A stretch of DNA of 19,465 bases from Marisimplicoccus framensis_A (lineage in GTDB: Bacteria; Bacteroidota; Bacteroidia; Flavobacteriales; Flavobacteriaceae). The DNA is taken from positions 1 to 19,465 of the forward strand of contig JBELLF010000017.1 in assembly GCA_042088875.1 (NCBI GenBank), given 5' to 3'. Shown one piece after another: positions 14,635 through 19,465 of this stretch. Both the position numbers and the translations under genes were made by a program. The first letter of the stretch is position 1. Every line of letters starts with the position of its first letter. The notes under the pieces were generated by a model. It was not told the DNA's origin. It searched no databases and saw only the letters and a list, made by a program, of their open reading frames with translations.

Positions 14635-17203
14635 TTATTTTTTCAGATTCAGCTAGGGCTTCATCTACTGCATCAAGATTTTTTCCACCTCCAGCAGCAA
14701 AGAAAGGCTGGCCTCCACCACTACCTTCAATTATAGGGGTTAACTGTTTGATAATATTTGAAGCATTAAGATTTTTTTCGGTTATCAAATTCTTTGAAAT
14801 AAAACATGAAATAAATACTTTTTCATAACTAAGAGATATAACAATCATAAATAAATTATCTAATTCATTAGAGAGTAAAAAGCATAATTCTTTGATTGAT
14901 TTATTGTCTAGTTCTAATTTTCCCGAGAATGTATTTAATCCATTAACTTGTTTTATCTCTTTAATTATTATTTCTTTTGTTGATTGAATTTTTATCTTGT
15001 TTTGAAAATCTATTTCTTTTTGAAGGAGTTTATTTGCTTTTTCACTTTCAGCTTTTTCTTTAATTGCCTGATCTTTTAACTGTTCTTCCTTAATTCTAAT
15101 TTCATTACTAGATGCTGTAATTCTTCTAATACCAAATGCCTGAGAACCCTCAGAAATTATTTTGAAATCCTGAATTTCTCTAGTATTATTTACGTGAGTA
15201 CCTCCACATAATTCATAAGATTCACCAAACTTTATTGTTCTTACAATATCTCCATATTTTTCTGAAAATAGTCCAATAGCTCCTGCATTAAGAGCATCAT
15301 TATAATTAGCTTCCCTATCTTCGACACACTGTATTTCGTCTTTAATTAAACTTTTAACAAGTTCTTCAACATCATTTAATTCTTTATCTGATAATTTAGA
15401 TTGATGTGAAAAATCAAATCTAAAAATATCTTCAGTTAGCATGGAACCTCTCTGCTCAATGTGGTTTCCTAATATTTTTTTTAGAGCAAATTGAAGAAGG
15501 TGTGTTGAAGTATGATTTTTTTGAATAGACACCCTTCTATCTTTATCAATTTTCATGACTAAAGATTCTTCTATTTTGTTTGGTAAATTATCTACAAGAT
15601 GAATTATATCCTTACCTTCTTTAAAAGTGTTTTTTACAATTATAGTCGCTGAGTTTGAAATAATTTCTCCAGTATCTCCAATTTGCCCTCCTCCTTCAGG
15701 ATAGAAAGGGGTTTCATTTGTAACAATATGATACTGAGTTTCCCCTTGACTGGTTATACACTCTCGATACTTGATAACTTTTGTTTCAAGTTCATAATGA
15801 TCGTAACCTTTAAATACGTTTGAAGATGAATTCTCACTTACAATATTCCATTCTTTAAATTCTTCATTACTTATTAACTTTGATCTGCTTTTTTGAGCTT
15901 TCATATGTTCGTTAAATCCATCAATATCAACTAGAAAATCATTTTCACTTGCAATTAATGACGTAAGATCAATTGGAAATCCATATGTATCATAAAGCTT
16001 GAAGGAATCCTCACCACTGATTTTCTTATCATTTGGATTAGACTCAATAATTTGATTTATAAGTAAGAGACCTTGATTTAATGTTTTGAGGAAACCTTTT
16101 TCTTCCTCATGAATTAATGAGGTAATGTATTCACTCTGATTTTTTAGGTCAGGATAAATGGTTAAATATTGAGAAATTACTATATCAACAAGTTCATGAA
16201 TAAATGGAGTTTTTATATCAAGATTTGTATATCCATATCTAATAGCTCTTCTAAGAATTCTTCTAATAACATATCCTGGTCCATTGTTGCTTGGGATTTG
16301 ACCATCAGAAATTGTAAAAATTAAAGCTCTAATATGATCGGATATAACTCTTATAGCAATATCAATATTTTCATCGCCTGACAAATATTTTTTATTTGAA
16401 ATATTCTCAATTTTCTTAATAATATCTGTAAATAAATCCGTATCATAGGTTGACTCTTTTTTCTGTAGTGCCATACAAAGTCTTTCAAGTCCCATTCCAG
16501 TATCTACATATTGTTTATCGAGTTTAATTAAGGATCCATCTTTCTTCCTATTGTATTGAATAAATACTAAGTTCCATATTTCTACAACTTGAGGATGTTC
16601 TTTATTTACAAGATCAGCTCCACTAATTTTTTTCTTATCAGATTCTGATCTCAAATCAATGTGAATTTCAGAACATGGTCCACAGGGTCCAATATCTCCC
16701 ATCTCCCAAAAGTTATCTTTTTTGTTACCACTAATAATTCTGTCTTGACTAAAAAACTTTTTCCATTCATTAAAAGCTACTTGATCAAATTCTAGATTGT
16801 CCTCTTTTGATCCTTTAAATACAGAAACATATATATCTTCTTTTTTAATCCCATATATGTTAGTAATTAAATCATATGACCATTCAATTATCTCTTTTTT
16901 GAAATAATCATCAAAACTCCAATTACCCAGCATTTCAAAAAAAGTATGGTGATAGGTGTCAACCCCAACCTCTTCAAGGTCGTTGTGCTTTCCAGAAACC
17001 CTAAGACATTTTTGAGAGTTTGCAACTCTGGAAAATGCAGGTTCTTGATTACCTAAAAAAATATTCCGAAACTGGTTCATTCCAGCATTAGTGAACATTA
17101 AATTTTTATCTGATTGGTTGATTACAGAGGCTGAGGGAATAATATTGTGTCGTTTGTCTTTGAAGTATTGAAAAAATTTTTCTCTAACAACGGATGAATT
17201 CAT
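14621..17203 (-). CDS. alaS: Alanyl-tRNA synthetase
   Basis: AlaS charges tRNA-Ala and hydrolyses mischarged Ser/Gly-tRNA-Ala. From ATG 17203 it has 860 residues, near the usual length. In order it shows the class II catalytic core (FTNAGMNQF at about 37-45, CGPCSEIH at 174-181), SNNGPGYVIRRILRRA at about 305-320, and the editing domain with FYPEGGGQ.GD.G at about 500-511. The zinc-binding HTSTH (H564, H568) follows, with CGGTH (C666, H670). A coiled linker spans about 700-740, and a short C-Ala domain ends with GSGGGQPFFAAGGG at about 827-840. All metal ligands are present. The frame is open 69 nt further upstream to a TTG, but the family begins at MNSSVVREKFF.YF, so that extension is rejected. 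It is divergent from the M23 peptidase gene. Confidence 0.97.
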   Translation of the reverse strand: MNSSVVREKFFQYFKDKRHNIIPSASVINQSDKNLMFTNAGMNQFRNIFLGNQEPAFSRVANSQKCLRVSGKHNDLEEVGVDTYHHTFFEMLGNWSFDDYFKKEIIEWSYDLITNIYGIKKEDIYVSVFKGSKEDNLEFDQVAFNEWKKFFSQDRIISGNKKDNFWEMGDIGPCGPCSEIHIDLRSESDKKKISGADLVNKEHPQVVEIWNLVFIQYNRKKDGSLIKLDKQYVDTGMGLERLCMALQKKESTYDTDLFTDIIKKIENISNKKYLSGDENIDIAIRVISDHIRALIFTISDGQIPSNNGPGYVIRRILRRAIRYGYTNLDIKTPFIHELVDIVISQYLTIYPDLKNQSEYITSLIHEEEKGFLKTLNQGLLLINQIIESNPNDKKISGEDSFKLYDTYGFPIDLTSLIASENDFLVDIDGFNEHMKAQKSRSKLISNEEFKEWNIVSENSSSNVFKGYDHYELETKVIKYRECITSQGETQYHIVTNETPFYPEGGGQIGDTGEIISNSATIIVKNTFKEGKDIIHLVDNLPNKIEESLVMKIDKDRRVSIQKNHTSTHLLQFALKKILGNHIEQRGSMLTEDIFRFDFSHQSKLSDKELNDVEELVKSLIKDEIQCVEDREANYNDALNAGAIGLFSEKYGDIVRTIKFGESYELCGGTHVNNTREIQDFKIISEGSQAFGIRRITASSNEIRIKEEQLKDQAIKEKAESEKANKLLQKEIDFQNKIKIQSTKEIIIKEIKQVNGLNTFSGKLELDNKSIKELCFLLSNELDNLFMIVISLSYEKVFISCFISKNLITEKNLNASNIIKQLTPIIEGSGGGQPFFAAGGGKNLDAVDEALAESEKIINQL

Positions 17204-17209
17204 TTTTTT

Positions 17210-17217
17210 TATATTTG
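17210..17217 (+). promoter_or_regulatory. Possible -7 promoter box for the M23/MerR operon
   Basis: TATATTTG is an exact TAnnTTTG match and ends 47 nt before ATG 17265. It lies just outside the alaS start codon. A -33 element would fall inside alaS; I see no TTTG at the expected distance, so support is partial. Confidence 0.42.
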
Positions 17218-17264
17218 TAGAGGTTTTCAGCCATTTAAAGGTTGAAATTACAACAAATTGGTCT

Positions 17265-18242
17265 ATGTCCAAAACTAAATACTACTTTGATTCTGACAAT
17301 CTGGAGTTTGTCCCAATTAAAAGAACATTTGTTGAACGTATCTACAGACTGTCTCTGTTTTTGATTAGTTCAGTAATTATTGGAGCATTTATTACAGTTG
17401 TACTTTTAAATACTGATTTTATTGATACCCCCAAAGAAATTGTTCAGGCTCGAGAAATAGATAATTATGAACTCCAACTTAAAGTATTAAACAAGAAATT
17501 AGAACAAGTTGAATCTACTCTAGCTAATATTGAGAAAAGAGACAACAACCTGTATAGGGTCTATTTTGAAGCTAGTCCAATTCCAGAAGATCAAAGAAGA
17601 GCGGGATTTGGTGGTGTTAATAGATACGATTATCTGGAAGGATTTGAGAGTTCTGATGTTATAGTAAATACAACAGAGAGATTAGATATTCTAACAAAAG
17701 AACTAGTAATTCAATCTAAATCACTAGATGAAATTGAGTTATTAGCAAAGAACAATGAGTCGCTTTTGACTGCAATTCCTGCAATTCAGCCTGTAAGTAG
17801 TTCTGATCTTAAAAGAATGGCATCTGGTTATGGATACAGAATTGATCCATTTACCAAGAAAAGAACTATGCACTGGGGTATGGATTTTTCTGCAAAAACT
17901 GGCACACCTATCTATGCTACTGGTGATGGAAGAATATCTAGAGCAGATGCTAGAGCTATAGGTTTTGGTAATCATGTTAGAATTGATCATGGTTTTGGAT
18001 ATGTAAGTATATATGCTCATATGGATAAAATCGTTGTTCGAAAAGGTAACAGGGTAAAAAGAGGAGATCTAATAGGTTATGTTGGTAATACTGGTAGGTC
18101 TGTGGCGCCTCACCTTCACTATGAGATTGTAAAGGATGGTAAAAAAATTAATCCAATAAATTTCTATTCAGGCAGTCTTTCCCCTATTGAATTTGAAGAG
18201 CTTGTAAATCAAGCTTCACAGGAGAATCAATCTCTTGACTAA
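17265..18242 (+). CDS. M23-family peptidoglycan endopeptidase, membrane-anchored
   Basis: The protein is a lysostaphin/LytM-type zinc endopeptidase that probably cuts peptide cross-bridges in the periplasm. Its 325 residues are organised as a short cytoplasmic tail, one membrane helix at about 29-49, and a coiled-coil region at about 60-95 (LQLKVLNKKLEQVESTLANI). A linker and a second helical stretch lie at 135-167. The catalytic domain spans about 185-300. The zinc ligands are all present: H203 and D207 (HWGMD), and H285 in HLH at 283-285. The helper His252 is in AHMD. The start of the domain, SGYGYRIDPFTKKRTMH, is typical. It is divergent from alaS and followed by the MerR gene one nt after its stop, an arrangement I recall as common in flavobacteria. 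Confidence 0.95.
   Translation: MSKTKYYFDSDNLEFVPIKRTFVERIYRLSLFLISSVIIGAFITVVLLNTDFIDTPKEIVQAREIDNYELQLKVLNKKLEQVESTLANIEKRDNNLYRVYFEASPIPEDQRRAGFGGVNRYDYLEGFESSDVIVNTTERLDILTKELVIQSKSLDEIELLAKNNESLLTAIPAIQPVSSSDLKRMASGYGYRIDPFTKKRTMHWGMDFSAKTGTPIYATGDGRISRADARAIGFGNHVRIDHGFGYVSIYAHMDKIVVRKGNRVKRGDLIGYVGNTGRSVAPHLHYEIVKDGKKINPINFYSGSLSPIEFEELVNQASQENQSLD
17270..17300 (-). promoter_or_regulatory. Probable alaS promoter inside the start of the M23 gene
   Basis: The minus strand shows ATTG (17300-17297), a 19-nt spacer, then TAGTTTTG (17277-17270). The second element matches TAnnTTTG exactly and the spacer is the ideal length. It would give alaS a leader of roughly 60 nt and lies within the first codons of the oppositely oriented M23 gene. 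Confidence 0.5.
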
Positions 18243-18243
18243 A

Positions 18244-18573
18244 ATGTTTAGTAATCTTCCAGAAAAAAAATACTATAGTATAAGTGAAGTAGCTACTCAC
18301 TTTAAAGTCAATACATCATTATTAAGGTTTTGGGAAAAAGAATTTAAAGAGATAAATCCTATGGTTAAATCATCTGGAATAAGAAAGTATACAAAAGAGA
18401 ATATTAAGTCTATAGGGTTAATATATACTCTTCTAAAAAAAGATGGTCTAACAATTCAAGGAGCCAAAAAGAAGTTAAAATCAAAGGATATTTCTGAAGA
18501 TGAAAATCTAGTAATTTTGAAAAAGCTTAATAAAATTAAAGAAGAGTTGAAGTCTCTTAAAAAAACTTTATGA
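18244..18573 (+). CDS. MerR-family transcriptional regulator (short form)
   Basis: The 109-residue protein is a DNA-binding regulator. Residues about 8-75 form the MerR winged helix: YYSISEVATHFKVNTSLLRFWEKEF (helix-turn-helix, quoted by key residues YSI.EVA and LRFWE), then the wing GIRKYTKENI at about 45-54. A basic helix LTIQGAKKKLKS at about 71-82 follows, then a short Lys-rich coiled coil that could mediate dimerisation. There is no effector or metal-binding domain and no Cys. Start ATG 18244 follows the M23 stop by one nt. A TTG at 18235 would overlap the M23 gene and is unnecessary. The targets are unknown. Its 3' end abuts the der stop with no gap. Confidence 0.92.
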   Translation: MFSNLPEKKYYSISEVATHFKVNTSLLRFWEKEFKEINPMVKSSGIRKYTKENIKSIGLIYTLLKKDGLTIQGAKKKLKSKDISEDENLVILKKLNKIKEELKSLKKTL

Positions 18574-19465
18574 TTATTTTTTTCTAAGAAAAATATCAAT
18601 TGGAACACCTGAAAAATTAAAATTTTTTCTCAATTGATTCTCTAAAAAACGTTTGTAAGGATCTTTTATATACTGAGGCAAATTACAGTAAAATGCAAAC
18701 TGAGGATACTTAGTAGGAAGCTGTCTACAAAACTTGATTTTTACGTATTTACCTTTAGTGCTAGGTGGAGGTTTTTGTTCAATTATTGGTAAAATAAAAT
18801 CATTTAACTTTTTAGTTGGTATTTTATGATTCCTTCTTTGATTTACCTGCATTGCAATTTTAATTGCATCAAAGATTCTTTGTTTTGTTAATGCTGAAAT
18901 AAATACTATTGGTATGTCAGTAAATGGAGATGTCTTGGATATGATTTCCTCTTCAATTGATTTAGAGGTCATATGATCTTTTTCCACAGTATCCCATTTA
19001 TTTACAAGAACAACAACACCTTTTTTATTTCTTGCTGCTAGCCAAAAAATATTTTGTACCTGAGAATCAAAGCCTCTCTCTACATCAAACATTATTAAAC
19101 ATGTATCTGAATTTTCAATTGCTCTGACAGATCTTAAAATTGAGTAGAACTCAATATCTTCAGATACTTTACTCTTCTTCCTAATTCCTGCTGTGTCAAT
19201 TAGATCAAACTCAAAACCAAATTGATTATATCTAGTGTATAAACTATCTCTGGTTGTTCCAGCAACATCAGTAACTATAAATCTTTCTTTACCGATAAGG
19301 GAATTGATAAATGATGATTTACCTGCGTTAGGTCTACCAACAACAGCAAATTTTGGTACATCTGAAATAATTATGTCCTCCTTTGGAAGTTTCTCAGATA
19401 ATGAGTCTAAAAATTCACCTGTTCCAGATCCATTAATTGATGATAAACAGAATAAATTTTCAAAA
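18574..19465 (-). CDS. der: Ribosome-assembly GTPase Der (EngA), 5' part beyond the window
   Basis: Der is an essential tandem-domain GTPase of 50S subunit assembly. The visible C-terminal 296 residues start in the tail of the first G domain, with SSINGSGTGEFLD (its G5 region). The full second G domain follows: GRPNAGKSS (G1), GTTRD (G2), DTAGI (G3), NKWD (G4) and ISALT (G5). The KH-like C-terminal domain ends PIDIFLRKK. The frame is open to the right edge at 19465, so the gene is truncated by the window, not broken. An ATG at 19092 falls inside the second G domain (MFDVERG, after the DTAGI motif) and is not a start. Its stop directly abuts the MerR stop. Confidence 0.97.
   Translation of the reverse strand, partial: FENLFCLSSINGSGTGEFLDSLSEKLPKEDIIISDVPKFAVVGRPNAGKSSFINSLIGKERFIVTDVAGTTRDSLYTRYNQFGFEFDLIDTAGIRKKSKVSEDIEFYSILRSVRAIENSDTCLIMFDVERGFDSQVQNIFWLAARNKKGVVVLVNKWDTVEKDHMTSKSIEEEIISKTSPFTDIPIVFISALTKQRIFDAIKIAMQVNQRRNHKIPTKKLNDFILPIIEQKPPPSTKGKYVKIKFCRQLPTKYPQFAFYCNLPQYIKDPYKRFLENQLRKNFNFSGVPIDIFLRKK

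Noticed and set aside
17204..17272. Upstream TTG extension of alaS (23 residues).
   Set aside because: Family N-termini begin at the ATG 17203, and the extension would overlap the divergent M23 start and the promoter region.
13564..18573. Idea that GH73, DUF4136, M23 and MerR genes form a new cell-wall system.
   Set aside because: They are on different strands and separated by alaS; each arrangement is ordinary for the group as far as I recall, so a joint system is not supported.
18574..19092. A short 172-residue GTPase-like gene starting at ATG 19092.
   Set aside because: The frame continues to the window edge with G1, G2 and G3 motifs upstream, so this is the end of der, not a separate gene.
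1..19465. Search for CRISPR arrays, insertion sequences, toxin-antitoxin or defence genes, and phage remnants.
   Set aside because: I saw no regularly spaced repeats, terminal inverted repeats, transposase or integrase motifs, and nearly every base is assigned to a housekeeping or envelope gene.

Overview
The window looks like ordinary core chromosome of a streamlined, AT-rich member of the Bacteroidota, most likely a marine Flavobacteriales. Rows I counted by hand hold about 28-32% G+C. The evidence is consistent across the window. Proteins are rich in Lys, Asn and Ile. Several exported proteins carry signal peptides ending in S-Q or SA-Q, or short lipoboxes. There is a PF14121-type 'putative porin', a DUF4136 lipoprotein, an NhaD antiporter and a Bacteroidota-style LysS with a C-terminal extension. 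Promoter-like TAnnTTTG boxes occur, and no strong Shine-Dalgarno sequences are apparent. Coding density is very high: no gene-free stretch exceeds about 75 bases.

Layout. 1-138: tRNA-Val(UAC) on the minus strand, with a short promoter region shared with the next gene. 139-957 (+): DUF1295 membrane protein. 964-8045 (-): six co-directional genes, read from the right as putative porin, anmK, a secreted two-repeat protein of unknown function, nhaD, folC and a MetA-type outer-membrane protein. 8102-11124 (+): rnhB translationally coupled to a large propeller-containing lipoprotein. 11121-11825 (-): lipB. 11899-13584 (+): lysS. 13564-14091 (-): a minimal GH73 glucosaminidase lipoprotein. 14113-14634 (+): a DUF4136 lipoprotein. 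14621-17203 (-): alaS. 17265-18573 (+): an M23 peptidase and a MerR-type regulator. 18574 to the window end (-): der, cut by the window edge.

Functionally this is housekeeping: two aminoacyl-tRNA synthetases and a tRNA, ribosome assembly (Der), RNA/DNA hybrid repair (RNase HII), cofactor synthesis (FolC, LipB), sodium/proton exchange (NhaD), and an envelope set. The envelope set comprises anhydro-MurNAc recycling by AnmK, GH73 and M23 peptidoglycan enzymes, two beta-barrels and three lipoproteins.

I found no mobile element, CRISPR array, defence island or evident new system. The points worth a second look are structural: convergent genes that overlap or abut with no terminator, divergent genes whose promoters sit in each other's 5' ends, a near-leaderless lipB, non-ATG starts, and two exported proteins without an assigned function.
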